Shown: positions 31,197 through 41,659 of the stretch, piece by piece
Layout: each line of letters starts with the position of its first letter
How positions within the stretch are numbered: position 1 is the stretch's first letter
Assembly: GCA_013202295.1 (NCBI GenBank)
Contig: JABMRT010000093.1
Location: forward strand, 1 to 64,000
Direction of reading: 5' to 3'
Length of the DNA: 64,000 nt
Source of the DNA: Candidatus Zhuqueibacterota bacterium
GTDB taxonomy: Bacteria > Zhuqueibacterota > QNDG01 > JABMRT01
Notes under the pieces: model-generated
Database searches by the model: none
What the model was told of the DNA's origin: nothing
Seen by the model: only the letters and a program-made list of their open reading frames with translations
Position numbers and translations under genes: made by a program

Positions 31197-33476
31197 ATGA
31201 TGTTTTTTCAGATGAGCCGTAACAATCGATATAAATGGATGGGTATTGCTTTTGTGCTTGTCCTGTCAAGCATGGCTGTTGGACAAACCAGGGGCACATT
31301 GACGGGATCGGTATTGGATGCGAAAACCGGTTCATCCCTTTATGGTGCCAACATTTTCCTGAAGGGAACCCTTCTCGGAGCCGCGACGGATGATTCGGGT
31401 CAATATACAATTACCAATCTGCCGCCGGATCAGTATGAGCTTGTTGCGACCATGATCGGGTATAAAAAATCGGAAACATCTGTCGTGATCCGTATGGGCG
31501 AGCAGACACGAATGAATTTTGATTTACAACCCACTATTCTACAACAGCCCAATATGGTGGTCACTGCCTCAAAACGTAAACAGGCTTTGGAAGATGCCAC
31601 GACAACCGTCGAAATCATGTCTCTCGCGGAGATTCAAAGCCGAAATGTCACTACATTGGATGAAGCACTTCAGAATGTTTCGGGATTCCGCGTAATCAAG
31701 GGCCAAATTGACTTGCGGGGTTCAACCGGATTCAACTGGTCCGCAGGCAGCCGTGTACTCCTCATGGTGGACGGACATCCCATGATCAACGGCGACACAG
31801 GTGGCATCAACTGGGACGCCATTCCAGTTGAGCAGATCGAACGTGTCGAAATCATAAAGGGCGCTGGTTCTGCACTTTACGGCTCCAATGCAATGGCCGG
31901 TATGGTGAACATTATCACGCGTAATCCATCGCTTCATCCGGAAACAAGAGTACGGCTGACCTGGAGCTTTTACGATGAACCGGCCTATGAGAGCTGGCGC
32001 TGGACCGATCGCTTCTTGCCCTATAAGTTCTTTGAATTGGATGAGTACAATCCGAAACACACACTGTCATATGAAAATATGGATGTCACTCACAGTCGCC
32101 GGATCGGTCAAACCGGAGTTCTGGTAAACGTGGGCCGAAAACGGGGAAGCGGGTATCAAGAGAATGGCGATTATTCACGCTGGAACTTTATGGCCAAAAC
32201 AAAGACGAGATTCTCACCCAATCAAACGTTGCTGCTCACAGCCAATGTCACACTGAATAATCATGGCGATCTCATTCAGTGGATCACGCAGGATGATCCC
32301 ATGGCAGTGCCGCCCGAAGAGCTTGGCAATCGCGTTGTATACAATAAAGCGAATGTGCATGCCACATTCCAAAACGCAGTAAATCACAATTTTGCTTATA
32401 CCGTCAAAGGCAATTGGTATCGCACCGACTGGCAGAATGATTTTCAGGATAATCAAGACTGGGCCATTACTGATCGTTATGGAACTGAAATTCAATGCGA
32501 TTATTTGATAGGCATACAGGCGTTTACATTCGGCTCCGAGATCACGCACCATCATACCAGTTCTGCAATCTACGGCAACCAGAATATTTGGGATTTTGCT
32601 GTATATGGTGAGGACGAAATCCAATTCTCGCCCAAACTGACAATGAATATCGGCAGTCGATATGACTATCATCAGGTAATGGAGGTCTCCTCGGATCAAC
32701 AGCTCAGTCCCCGACTGGGATTGGTTTTCAAGCCTGCGCGAGGAACCGCATTCCGATTCTCCGCGGGATATGGATTCCGCGCGCCTTCAATCGCTGAGGT
32801 ATTTGCCAACATTAAGGTGTCTGGAGTGCAGGTCATTCCCAACCTGGAGCTAAAGGAGGCCGAACGCGCCTGGAACTTTGAGATTAGCGGATCTCAGATC
32901 ATCGATACAAAACCGGGGCGCGATCTCAGCCGGATCCGTTTCCCTGAATGCCTCTGCCCTGTCCTGTCGCTGGATGCCGCAGCCTTCTACAGCCAGTACA
33001 AGAACATGATCGATGTAGAACTGAATCCGGAAGAAATGGCATATCAGTTTACCAATCTCGGCAAGGCCAGAATCCGGGGAATCGAAACCAAACTCAAGGC
33101 AGGATTCCTTAATGGGATGCTCACCGGTTCGGTCGGTTACACTTACCTGGATCCTGAAAATCAGATCACTGGAAAGACGCTTAACTATCGATCACGCCAT
33201 CTTCTCGTTACAGGTGGTGTGCTTACACTAGAGGCTTTCCGTTTCGGATTGGACTATCGATATGCAAGCCGAATGGATGAAATCATCAATATACTCGGTT
33301 CCGGGTATGATCAACGCGTACCAATTCATGTGATTGATATTCGAATGAGCTATAAATGGCGGAATATGGAGTTTGGAATTGATGGCAAGAACATACGAAA
33401 TTACCATTATGTGATGAGACAGAGGCTCCTCGAACCGCCGAGGCATTATGTTTTCACGGTGAGAACCCATTTCTAA
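31197..33476 (+). CDS. TonB-dependent receptor with N-terminal carboxypeptidase-regulatory-like domain
   Basis: GSVLDAKTGSSLYGANIFLKGTLLGAATDDSGQYTI; plug IERVEIIKGAGSALYGSNAMAGMVNIITRNP; barrel to terminal F. Confidence 0.93.
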   Translation: MMFFQMSRNNRYKWMGIAFVLVLSSMAVGQTRGTLTGSVLDAKTGSSLYGANIFLKGTLLGAATDDSGQYTITNLPPDQYELVATMIGYKKSETSVVIRMGEQTRMNFDLQPTILQQPNMVVTASKRKQALEDATTTVEIMSLAEIQSRNVTTLDEALQNVSGFRVIKGQIDLRGSTGFNWSAGSRVLLMVDGHPMINGDTGGINWDAIPVEQIERVEIIKGAGSALYGSNAMAGMVNIITRNPSLHPETRVRLTWSFYDEPAYESWRWTDRFLPYKFFELDEYNPKHTLSYENMDVTHSRRIGQTGVLVNVGRKRGSGYQENGDYSRWNFMAKTKTRFSPNQTLLLTANVTLNNHGDLIQWITQDDPMAVPPEELGNRVVYNKANVHATFQNAVNHNFAYTVKGNWYRTDWQNDFQDNQDWAITDRYGTEIQCDYLIGIQAFTFGSEITHHHTSSAIYGNQNIWDFAVYGEDEIQFSPKLTMNIGSRYDYHQVMEVSSDQQLSPRLGLVFKPARGTAFRFSAGYGFRAPSIAEVFANIKVSGVQVIPNLELKEAERAWNFEISGSQIIDTKPGRDLSRIRFPECLCPVLSLDAAAFYSQYKNMIDVELNPEEMAYQFTNLGKARIRGIETKLKAGFLNGMLTGSVGYTYLDPENQITGKTLNYRSRHLLVTGGVLTLEAFRFGLDYRYASRMDEIINILGSGYDQRVPIHVIDIRMSYKWRNMEFGIDGKNIRNYHYVMRQRLLEPPRHYVFTVRTHF

Positions 33477-33495
33477 ATGACACGGATACCATGAA

Positions 33496-34676
33496 ATGAA
33501 ACTCTGGCAAAAAAATATCAAATTGGATAAACAGATAGAAGCATTCACTGTGGGTGATGATCCGGTTCTGGATCAAAGATTGATCCCCTACGACTGCAAG
33601 GCCTCGATCGCGCACGCGCAAACATTGCACAAAGCTGGCATTCTCACCAGAGAAGAAGCTGATAAACTTGTTGAGAAATTAAAGTCTATTATCGCGTTGG
33701 ATGAAAAGGGTGATTTTATTATCACGCAGGAGCAGGAGGATTGTCACACTGCCATTGAAAATTATTTAACGGAAAAACTTGGAGACATAGGGAAGAAGAT
33801 CCATACGGGTCGCTCGCGAAACGATCAGGTTTTAGCGGCTCTCAGACTTTATTATCTGGATGCAATAACGTCTATTCATTCCATGTCGGAAGATTTCATT
33901 CATGCGATGTCAGATTTAAAAACGCAATTTGGCGAAATTCAATTCCCCGGATACACGCATACACGTAAGGCCATGGTTTCTCATGTTGGCATGTGGAGCG
34001 ATGCGTTTTCTGAATCCATGCATGATAATTTAAAATTACTCGCAGTTGTTCATGAGATCATGGATCAATCCCCTTTGGGCACTGGCGCCGGGTATGGTGT
34101 GCCGCTTGATCTGGACCGGGAAGAAACAGCCAAACTTGCTGGATTCAGCCGTGTTCAACAGAGTCCTGTTTACGCACAGCTCAGCCGGGGCAAATTCGAA
34201 GTCATGCTGATTCATAGTCTGGCTCAAATTTTATTGGAATTAAACCGCCTGGCGAGCGATTTAATTCTGTTTAGCATGCCGACATTTGGATATTTCAAGC
34301 TGCCTCCGGAATTCTGCACAGGCAGTTCAATCATGCCGCAAAAAAGAATCCCGATGTGCTGGAACTAATGCGTGCCCGTTTTCATGGTGTAGCAGCAAGT
34401 GAATTTCAACTTTTCAGTATGCTTTCCAACCTGATCTCCGGATATCACCGCGATCTGCAGCTGACTAAAAAACCGGTCATGGAAGCTATCCATCAAACGA
34501 AAGATTGTTTGAACATCATGATCCTTGTGATAAAAGGACTTCAAGTGGATAAGGAGCGCTGTCAACAGGACATGACCAAGGAACTTTTCGCAACAGAAAA
34601 GGTATATGAACTCGTAAAAAAAGGAATGCCTTTTCGTGAGGCATATCAAGTGATCGCAAAGGAATTTGAGGAATAA
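33496..34676 (+). pseudogene. argH: Argininosuccinate lyase, split by a -1 frame disruption at ~34340 (ORFs 33496..34368 and 34356..34676)
   Basis: First ORF ends GSSIMPQKRIPMCWN; restoring one A in the A6 run gives GSSIMPQKKNPDVLELMRARFHG. Confidence 0.85.
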
Positions 34677-34683
34677 AAAGCAG

Positions 34684-35166
34684 ATGCATCAAACAGAATT
34701 ACAATATCTCATTCTTGTGCGGCATGGCCGTTATCAAGACCATGCGTACTCGGATGAATCTCGAGTACTGACCGAAACAGGCCGCGAAGAAATCCGTCGT
34801 GTGGCAAAACACATACAGAATCAGGGGATTCAGGTAAGCCAAATCCTGCATAGTGGTAAAAAACGTGCCGAACAGACTGCCGAAATTTTTGCTAAAAGTC
34901 TTAATCTTGAACAAGTGAAAGAAGCGCCGGGATTGCATCCTGAAGACGATCCGGAAGAGCTGATTCGCACGATCGAAATGGAATCCGAATCCACCCTGAT
35001 TGTCAGCCATCTGCCCCTACTTGATCGGGTGGCCGAAATGGTTCCGGGATTAACCGGATCGACAGACCCAGTTCATTTCCCGCAGGGAGGCACGCTCTGT
35101 CTTATCCGAAATGAAACCGGGCTGAAACCCCAATGGATGATCACACCAGAAATGCTGAAAGCGTAA
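34684..35166 (+). CDS. Histidine phosphatase family protein (SixA-like)
   Basis: LILVRHGRYQDHA...LTETGREEIRRVA; HSGKKRAEQTAEIFA; LIVSHLPLL. Confidence 0.85.
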   Translation: MHQTELQYLILVRHGRYQDHAYSDESRVLTETGREEIRRVAKHIQNQGIQVSQILHSGKKRAEQTAEIFAKSLNLEQVKEAPGLHPEDDPEELIRTIEMESESTLIVSHLPLLDRVAEMVPGLTGSTDPVHFPQGGTLCLIRNETGLKPQWMITPEMLKA

Positions 35167-35179
35167 AGGAGGCATTAAC

Positions 35180-35542
35180 GTGACAGACAAGTTAACCGAT
35201 TTCCAACAATTGAATGTCTGGCAGAAGGCCCACGCCTTAACCTTAGAAGTTTATGAAGCCACAAAGAAATTCCCGAAGGATGAAAAATCAGAAATGGTCT
35301 CTTTGATACGGCAATCGGCCATGACCATACCGATTAAAATCGCTGAAGGCTTCATGCGGCGCAGCCCGCGTGAAAAAGAAATGTCCTACAAAGACAGTCA
35401 GGATGCCATTGAGGCTTTGAAATACTATTTGATCTTATCAAAGGATCTGGGACACCTCAAGGAAAATGAAGAGCTGATGCTTTCTGTGGATGAAGTCGGA
35501 CGCATGCTGACCGGATTGGTTCGTTCTACGAAAAATAAATAA
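35180..35542 (+). CDS. Four-helix bundle protein (23S rRNA intervening-sequence protein family)
   Basis: FQQLNVWQKAHALTLEVYEATKKFPKDEKSEMVSLIRQSAMTIPIKIAEGFMRR; GTG start. Confidence 0.88.
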   Translation: MTDKLTDFQQLNVWQKAHALTLEVYEATKKFPKDEKSEMVSLIRQSAMTIPIKIAEGFMRRSPREKEMSYKDSQDAIEALKYYLILSKDLGHLKENEELMLSVDEVGRMLTGLVRSTKNK

Positions 35543-35713
35543 TTTAAATTTTCTGGATTTGAATGAAGCAATTCATAATCCAAATACCACGCGAAAGATC
35601 AATATATTTTGTCATATGGATGAGAAAATCATCTGCACATCCATGTTGATTCGAATATATCAATCCCCTATAAAACTATCGATATTGGCTTATAGAATGA
35701 ATGGAGTGCGAGA

Positions 35714-37066
35714 ATGTCGAAACCGTTGATGATTAGTGTATCGGGTATACGAGGAATCGTAGGTGAAGGTTTAAGCCCCGACATTGTGATGAAATATACT
35801 GCGGCTGCAGGAACCCTTTTCGGACCGGGCCGGGTCATGGTGGGAAGAGATTCACGTGTCACAGGAGAAATGGTCAAACATGCTGTGATTTCAGGATTGA
35901 TGGCTGTGGGCTGTCACCCGGTGGATCTGGGCATCTGCGCGACACCTTCGGTCGAATTGGCAGTTAGAAATTCGGATGCGGTCGGAGGGATAATCATCAC
36001 AGCGAGTCACAATCCCATTCAATGGAACGCGCTCAAACTGCTCGGATTGGAAGGGATGTTTCTTGATCCTGAACAAGGGGAAGCCATTAAAAAGATCGCT
36101 GAAAGCGGAAATTTCGCATGGAAGACGTGGGATAAAATTGGTCGGATGGAGACGGATTCGCAAGCCACCGAAAATCATATCAAACATATATTGGGTCTTT
36201 CCGTACTGGATGTGAATCGTATTAAGAAACGGGGATTCCGGGTTGCCTTTGACAGTGTGAATGGCGCAGGTGGTTTGATCGTACCTAAATTATTAAAGAA
36301 ATTTGGATGTGAAATCTTTCCGTTAAATGGGGAACCCACTGGCCATTTCGCGCACAGTCCAGAGCCTGTACCTCAAAACCTTGCAGACCTTTCGGAACAC
36401 GTATTAAAAACTCAGGCAGATATTGGATTTGCCGTCGATCCTGACGTGGATCGGCTGGCCGTGGTCAATGAAAAGGGCGAACCTATCGGTGAAGAGTATA
36501 CACTGGCTTTGGCAGTCAAACATATTCTGTCAAAAATAAAGGGATCAGTCGTGGCCAACGTCTCCACATCTCGTGTGATCGATGATATTGCTGCGGAGTA
36601 TGGAGTTGAAGTCGTAAGAACCAAAGTGGGCGAAATTCATGTGTCGAAAAAGATGCAGGAAATCGGTGCAGTCATAGGCGGTGAGGGCAATGGCGGTGTC
36701 ATCCTGTCTGCGAGTTTATTGGGGCGCGATGCCATGGTTGCCATAGCCCTTATCCTGCAGGCGCTTACAGAATCAAACCAAAAGATTTCTGAAATCTGGC
36801 GCGGTCTTCCCCAATACTCAATGAGTAAAAAGAAAATCGAGATTGGCAATCAAAATCCGGAAGTAATCATTGAGGGACTAACACGGAAATACCAGAAAGA
36901 AAATTTAAATCAACTGGACGGGCTGAAGATTGAATGGCCCAAATCCTGGGTGCAGATTCGAAAATCCAACACAGAACCGATTATCCGGATAATGGCTGAA
37001 GCTCAGAATTTTATGGAAGCGGAATCGTTATGCGATCGGTTCATCGATGAAATCAGAAATTGTTAA
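35714..37066 (+). CDS. glmM: Phosphoglucosamine mutase / phosphohexomutase family
   Basis: ISVSGIRGIVGEGL; GGIIITASHNPIQWNALKLL; DPDVDRLAVV; RKSNTEPIIRI. Confidence 0.85.
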   Translation: MSKPLMISVSGIRGIVGEGLSPDIVMKYTAAAGTLFGPGRVMVGRDSRVTGEMVKHAVISGLMAVGCHPVDLGICATPSVELAVRNSDAVGGIIITASHNPIQWNALKLLGLEGMFLDPEQGEAIKKIAESGNFAWKTWDKIGRMETDSQATENHIKHILGLSVLDVNRIKKRGFRVAFDSVNGAGGLIVPKLLKKFGCEIFPLNGEPTGHFAHSPEPVPQNLADLSEHVLKTQADIGFAVDPDVDRLAVVNEKGEPIGEEYTLALAVKHILSKIKGSVVANVSTSRVIDDIAAEYGVEVVRTKVGEIHVSKKMQEIGAVIGGEGNGGVILSASLLGRDAMVAIALILQALTESNQKISEIWRGLPQYSMSKKKIEIGNQNPEVIIEGLTRKYQKENLNQLDGLKIEWPKSWVQIRKSNTEPIIRIMAEAQNFMEAESLCDRFIDEIRNC

Positions 37067-37131
37067 TTACGTGCAACTTTATATGATTTGCGGAGTACAA
37101 TTTTGTACATCTCAAATCAGAAGAGGATGAA

Positions 37132-38322
37132 ATGAATAATCGCAATCTCGCACTATTTGGACTTCTGGGCGTTTTTTTTGTAGTTGGGATCGGACACACT
37201 CAAATCGAAGCCATTTGGCCCAATCCGATGCTCTTGGATGAACCGTATTTTGTGGATCAGGACACAACCGTGGATGTCAGTAGCCTGAATCTGGGAGTTG
37301 CAGCCGGAAATCAAACCTGGGTTTTTGCGGATACAATGACTGGCGAAATCACTCAATCCGGTTGGTTGGAGGTTGAGGGCACACCCTATGACACAGCGTT
37401 CACCGAAGCGGACTGGGTCGAACATTTCATACAATACGCACCTCTCATCGAATTCAATGTCCGTGAAGATTGGAAGATTACCGTGCCTGCACAACTCGTG
37501 GAAATGTTCCGCTATCACCGTCAAGAAGAAGGTTGGATTCGAACCCTCGGCATGGGATTTACATATGACCTCATGTGGGGCGCTCCCTATGTGTATGACG
37601 CGCCTTCATTCTTTTATCCCGAAACATTAACCGCGAGTACTGATCCATGGCTCGAGATGTATTCTTTTGAAACGAAATTGCTTGCCCTCTTTCCCAGTAC
37701 AGTCACAGACAGTACCTGGATTGAAGTCGATGCCTGGGGTGAATTAACCATTCCCGCAGGAACCTTTGACTGCATCCGGATTAAGCGACACGAATTCCGG
37801 AATATCTATATAGCAGCTTTTGATACCTCGGCTCGGCTTGAAACCTACACCTATACATGGTTTACTCAGGATTTTCAGCCTCTGCTGAGTATCTCGGCTC
37901 AGGCCACTCGCGGTGATACTATTGAAGTAGCAGATCTTGTCTCACGGTCCCAGGGATTTCGGCAGGACACCACAAGCGGCGTCTGTGATCCGGAATCATG
38001 TAGACAAATCAGCAATCTTCATCCGGATGGATTTGAGTTGAGTCAAAATTATCCCAATCCTTTCAATCCGGTAACGACAATCCAATTTTCCTTATCAGCA
38101 CCCGCTCGCGTTCGTATGGATGTCATTGATGTCCGTGGACGTCAAGTCGATCAAATCCAAGTTGGCTATCGAGCCGAGGGCACGTATGAAATGACATGGG
38201 ATGGATCGAATCTGGATCAAGGTGTGATGTCTTCCGGCATTTATTATTATCGGATAACAGCCGAACCAATTTCAGGAGCAGCCCCCTATTCCCAAACACG
38301 AAAAATGATTCTGCTCCAGTAA
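37132..38322 (+). CDS. Hypothetical secreted protein with T9SS-type C-terminal sorting domain
   Basis: Signal peptide; C-terminal FELSQNYPNPFNPVTTIQFSLSAPARVRMDVIDVRGRQ...SGIYYYRITAE...TRKMILLQ. Confidence 0.85.
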   Translation: MNNRNLALFGLLGVFFVVGIGHTQIEAIWPNPMLLDEPYFVDQDTTVDVSSLNLGVAAGNQTWVFADTMTGEITQSGWLEVEGTPYDTAFTEADWVEHFIQYAPLIEFNVREDWKITVPAQLVEMFRYHRQEEGWIRTLGMGFTYDLMWGAPYVYDAPSFFYPETLTASTDPWLEMYSFETKLLALFPSTVTDSTWIEVDAWGELTIPAGTFDCIRIKRHEFRNIYIAAFDTSARLETYTYTWFTQDFQPLLSISAQATRGDTIEVADLVSRSQGFRQDTTSGVCDPESCRQISNLHPDGFELSQNYPNPFNPVTTIQFSLSAPARVRMDVIDVRGRQVDQIQVGYRAEGTYEMTWDGSNLDQGVMSSGIYYYRITAEPISGAAPYSQTRKMILLQ

Positions 38323-38376
38323 AAATTCTCTTTGGGATTTCATTATCCAATTATTTATATTAAACTATCTGATAAC

Positions 38377-38413
38377 AAGGCGTTTCAAACCATACTGAAA
38401 CGCCTTCTTTTTA
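38377..38413 (+). terminator. Rho-independent terminator
   Basis: AAGGCGTTTCA-AACCATAC-TGAAACGCCTT perfect 11-bp stem then CTTTTT. Confidence 0.85.
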
Positions 38414-38501
38414 GGATATTTTCGAATTAACATGATTCGGGGTTCTGTACTCTACAAAGTGGCTCCGGCCTTGATGATGATTCTTCATATGTAGGTGTTG
38501 G

Positions 38502-39200
38502 GTGTTTCACGTCACAATGCGCCAAAATCAAATAAAATTTATAGTGCTGTTTTTTCTTTTCCTCATAGTGGATGCCATACCCAAAGGAGAAAAGATATAT
38601 TTCTTCAACATCCGAATTGAAGAGAATATGTTGGTCGCTGATTTTCAACGCGACCAGATCATTGATCCGGAAACCCTGAAAGGTCTAAAAAAAGGACTGA
38701 CCGCCACTGTGGAATATCAGGTCCAACTTTGGAGGGACGATTCCCGAATCCTCAAACATCTGGTTACGGAAAAACGATTGCGCCTCAAGATTGATTATGA
38801 CAACTGGGAACGTAAATATAGGATGGCCTCAAAGTCTGACAATCCCGTTTTTTTATCAGAAGAGTCTCTTAAAAAAAGATGCGATGAGAGATTGGACTTA
38901 CAAATATATACGGCGAAAAAGTTAGAGGATCAGGCGACATATCATTTGACCATGCACGTGATTGTTCAGCCAATGACCGTGGAGAATGTTGAAGAGGTTA
39001 GAAAATGGCTGGCCGGTGAAGTCGATGATTTCAGCACCAATTCAATTCAGAAAACAAAGTCTCCATTTAAAAAAGTTGGCGGCTGGGTTTTGGGTCTCAT
39101 TGTCAATTTGACCGGATTTGGTGAGCGAGTTTACGACTTGAACGGCCCTGCGTTTACTTTTCAAAATAATCACATTGAAGTCTTTGAAGATTCGGATTAA
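38502..39200 (+). CDS. DUF4390-like protein
   Basis: Signal-like N-terminus; LKGLKKGLTATVEYQVQLWRDDSRILKHLVTEKRLRLKIDYDNWERKYRMA. Confidence 0.6.
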   Translation: MFHVTMRQNQIKFIVLFFLFLIVDAIPKGEKIYFFNIRIEENMLVADFQRDQIIDPETLKGLKKGLTATVEYQVQLWRDDSRILKHLVTEKRLRLKIDYDNWERKYRMASKSDNPVFLSEESLKKRCDERLDLQIYTAKKLEDQATYHLTMHVIVQPMTVENVEEVRKWLAGEVDDFSTNSIQKTKSPFKKVGGWVLGLIVNLTGFGERVYDLNGPAFTFQNNHIEVFEDSD

Positions 39201-39205
39201 TCAGC

Positions 39206-40120
39206 ATGAATCGAATCGCTGTTATTGACATCGGCACACAATCAGTTCTATTTCTTTTGGCGGAAACAATAAGTGGAAAGCTGCATCGCATCGGACAATC
39301 CGCTGTGAATGTCCGCATGGGCCAGCTGGATGTAAACAATAATATTCAGCAGGAACGACTTGATGCGTGTGCCGGGATTCTTCTCGACTTGAAAGCACAG
39401 GCAGAAGTTGCCGGAACGGAACATATCATCACAACAGGAACGGCTGTTTTTCGAAATGCGTCTAATGGACATGATGCTGCGCAATTTCTTTCTAAGCGGA
39501 CGGGATTACATGTCGAGGTTCTGAGTGAAGCAGACGAGGCCCTGCTCAGCTTTAAAGGCGCCATGTGGAATCGTAATTTGGATGGGAGGTGCTGGGTCTT
39601 TGATGTGGGAGGCGGCAGCACTGAATGTATCCTGGGGTCAAAGGAGCATTTGGAGAAATGGACCAGCCTGCCCCTTGGCGCGGTCAGCATGAATCAAATG
39701 CTCAGCGGCGATCCACCGGAACCGGAGACAGTGACTCTGATGCAAAACCGGATTGTTAATATTCTTTCATCCTTTAATCCTATTAAATCGGAAAGCGCGG
39801 AAACACTCATCGGCGTGGGCGGTACCATCACCACATTGGCGGCCATGGAGCTCACTATGTCCGATTACGACTCGGACCGTATAGATGGCATGACGATGAC
39901 AAGATTCCATTTTGAGAAGTGGATGGATTTTATTAGGAGGACACCAGTGAAAAATCGATGTGAGATCCCCGGTCTCTCCGCAGGAAGGACGGATATTATC
40001 ATGGCAGGCACAGCAATCTTTCTATCAATTCTGGAACTCACCGGCCATACACAGATCATGGTCAGTGATCGGGGACTCCGACATGGTGTGCTGATGCGGG
40101 AACTGGCAAAGATCACATAA
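39206..40120 (+). CDS. Ppx/GppA family phosphatase
   Basis: IAVIDIGTQSVLFLLAE; DVGGGSTECILG; VGGTITTLAAMEL. Confidence 0.9.
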   Translation: MNRIAVIDIGTQSVLFLLAETISGKLHRIGQSAVNVRMGQLDVNNNIQQERLDACAGILLDLKAQAEVAGTEHIITTGTAVFRNASNGHDAAQFLSKRTGLHVEVLSEADEALLSFKGAMWNRNLDGRCWVFDVGGGSTECILGSKEHLEKWTSLPLGAVSMNQMLSGDPPEPETVTLMQNRIVNILSSFNPIKSESAETLIGVGGTITTLAAMELTMSDYDSDRIDGMTMTRFHFEKWMDFIRRTPVKNRCEIPGLSAGRTDIIMAGTAIFLSILELTGHTQIMVSDRGLRHGVLMRELAKIT

Positions 40121-40159
40121 TTCAATTTTGGTTTAGACAATAACAGACATGGGTTACGT

Positions 40160-41659
40160 ATGAACATCCGATGGATTCTCTGGATAATATTCGGAATTGG
40201 TTTTTTAACACAGAACGCTTCGGCCGAGATTTCTCCGCTATCCCATTCCATTCAATGGCATGTACCCGGCCGGGTAAACAAGGTCATCCCCTGGGACATA
40301 AATCAGGATGAGAAATCCGATTTGTTGGTATTCAGTACCATGGTGTCGGATGATCTGATAAGGCATACGCGCTATCTCTCATTGTTCATCAGCGAATCCG
40401 GGAGGGCAACCGGCACCCCAGATCAAATCCTCCCCCTTCGTGACGCCATCGCCTTTGATGTTGCTGATTTAAATCAGGACAACTTTTCTGACCTGATCTT
40501 TTTGTGCAAAGATGGCATTTACTGTCTTCAATCCGAATCCAATCGTATTATTGAGGAATGGAATTTATTGATCCTCACGTTATCGGTCTTCCCCGGCGCA
40601 GACTTAAGCAACATAATCCAATATCCTTTCGTGGCGGATTTTAATGGAAATGGGACGCCTGAAATTATCGTCCCGACAAATGACGGCGTGCGAATCTATC
40701 AACAATCCGATTCCCTCTATCAGCCGATCCGGGATTGTATGATCAGGCCGCAGTACCAATTTTTGAAGACTGATGTGATGGATCTAATCATTCATCCTCC
40801 CCGATTGGTCTTTATGGATTTTGACGGCGATTCCCGATCCGACCTGATTCACTTGATCAACGACCGCATTCGAATCTTTCTGAATCCTTCAATTATCAAT
40901 CGTCAAAATGCGACTCTGCTTCCCGATCAGGAAATCGATCTTGGCAGTCATCGTCTCACATACAGTGCGGTGGACCGAGTCGCACCTGTGTCGCATCAGA
41001 TTCAAATGATAGATTTGAATAATGATGGATATACCGACCTGGTTCTCTCACAGGCTGCCCGATCCAGTTATATCAACACCGTTTCGCAACTGCACATTTA
41101 TTTGAATGATCAGGGGGCTCTGGCATCTTTTCCGGATCAAATCCTGACCGCTGAAAATTATGCGGGCGAACACATTGTTCGTGATTTAAATGGTGATGGT
41201 TTGCAGGACATCATCCTGTTTAATCTGGATATCGGATACAGTACAGCCATGCGTTTTTTGCTGACGCGTAAAATCGTTCACCAATATGATGTTTACTTGA
41301 TGCGCGATGATCACACCTATCCTTCGACGCCGGATTCAAAACATACTGTCAAGGTGGATCCGAGAGAGCGTCCATTGGCTTCAGTCGTGTATGCATTATT
41401 TCAAGTAGATGACTTTAATGGGGATGGATACCATGATCTGCTTGTCGCAACCGATAAAGACACATGGATTCTTTATCCGGGAAGACCTGATGGAGCATTC
41501 TATAATAAGGATCAGATTAAGATCAAGGCACAAACCGCTGTCAAGCGAATGTCAACCGACCTGAATGGGGATAGAGCCGCAGATCTGGTTTTCTGGGGCA
41601 CTGATGATTCAGAGGGTGTGTTAAGCATTCTTCTCAGCGGAAAGGACAGCGCCCCATGA
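40160..41659 (+). CDS. FG-GAP/VCBS repeat-containing secreted protein
   Basis: Signal peptide; repeated Ca-binding-like motifs DINQDEKSDLL, DLNQDNFSDLI, DFDGDSRSDLI, DLNNDGYTDLV, DLNGDGLQDII, DFNGDGYHDLL. Confidence 0.88.
   Translation: MNIRWILWIIFGIGFLTQNASAEISPLSHSIQWHVPGRVNKVIPWDINQDEKSDLLVFSTMVSDDLIRHTRYLSLFISESGRATGTPDQILPLRDAIAFDVADLNQDNFSDLIFLCKDGIYCLQSESNRIIEEWNLLILTLSVFPGADLSNIIQYPFVADFNGNGTPEIIVPTNDGVRIYQQSDSLYQPIRDCMIRPQYQFLKTDVMDLIIHPPRLVFMDFDGDSRSDLIHLINDRIRIFLNPSIINRQNATLLPDQEIDLGSHRLTYSAVDRVAPVSHQIQMIDLNNDGYTDLVLSQAARSSYINTVSQLHIYLNDQGALASFPDQILTAENYAGEHIVRDLNGDGLQDIILFNLDIGYSTAMRFLLTRKIVHQYDVYLMRDDHTYPSTPDSKHTVKVDPRERPLASVVYALFQVDDFNGDGYHDLLVATDKDTWILYPGRPDGAFYNKDQIKIKAQTAVKRMSTDLNGDRAADLVFWGTDDSEGVLSILLSGKDSAP

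Noticed and set aside
32214-32699. 161-aa antisense ORF inside the TonB receptor gene
   Set aside because: No motif and entirely inside a well-supported coding gene.
34330-34345. Programmed -1 ribosomal frameshift in argH
   Set aside because: The A6G run is not in the canonical X XXY YYZ register and housekeeping argH is not known to use one; homopolymer error or mutation is more likely.
35180-35542. Diversity-generating retroelement (Avd-like four-helix bundle)
   Set aside because: No reverse transcriptase or template/variable repeat found in the window.
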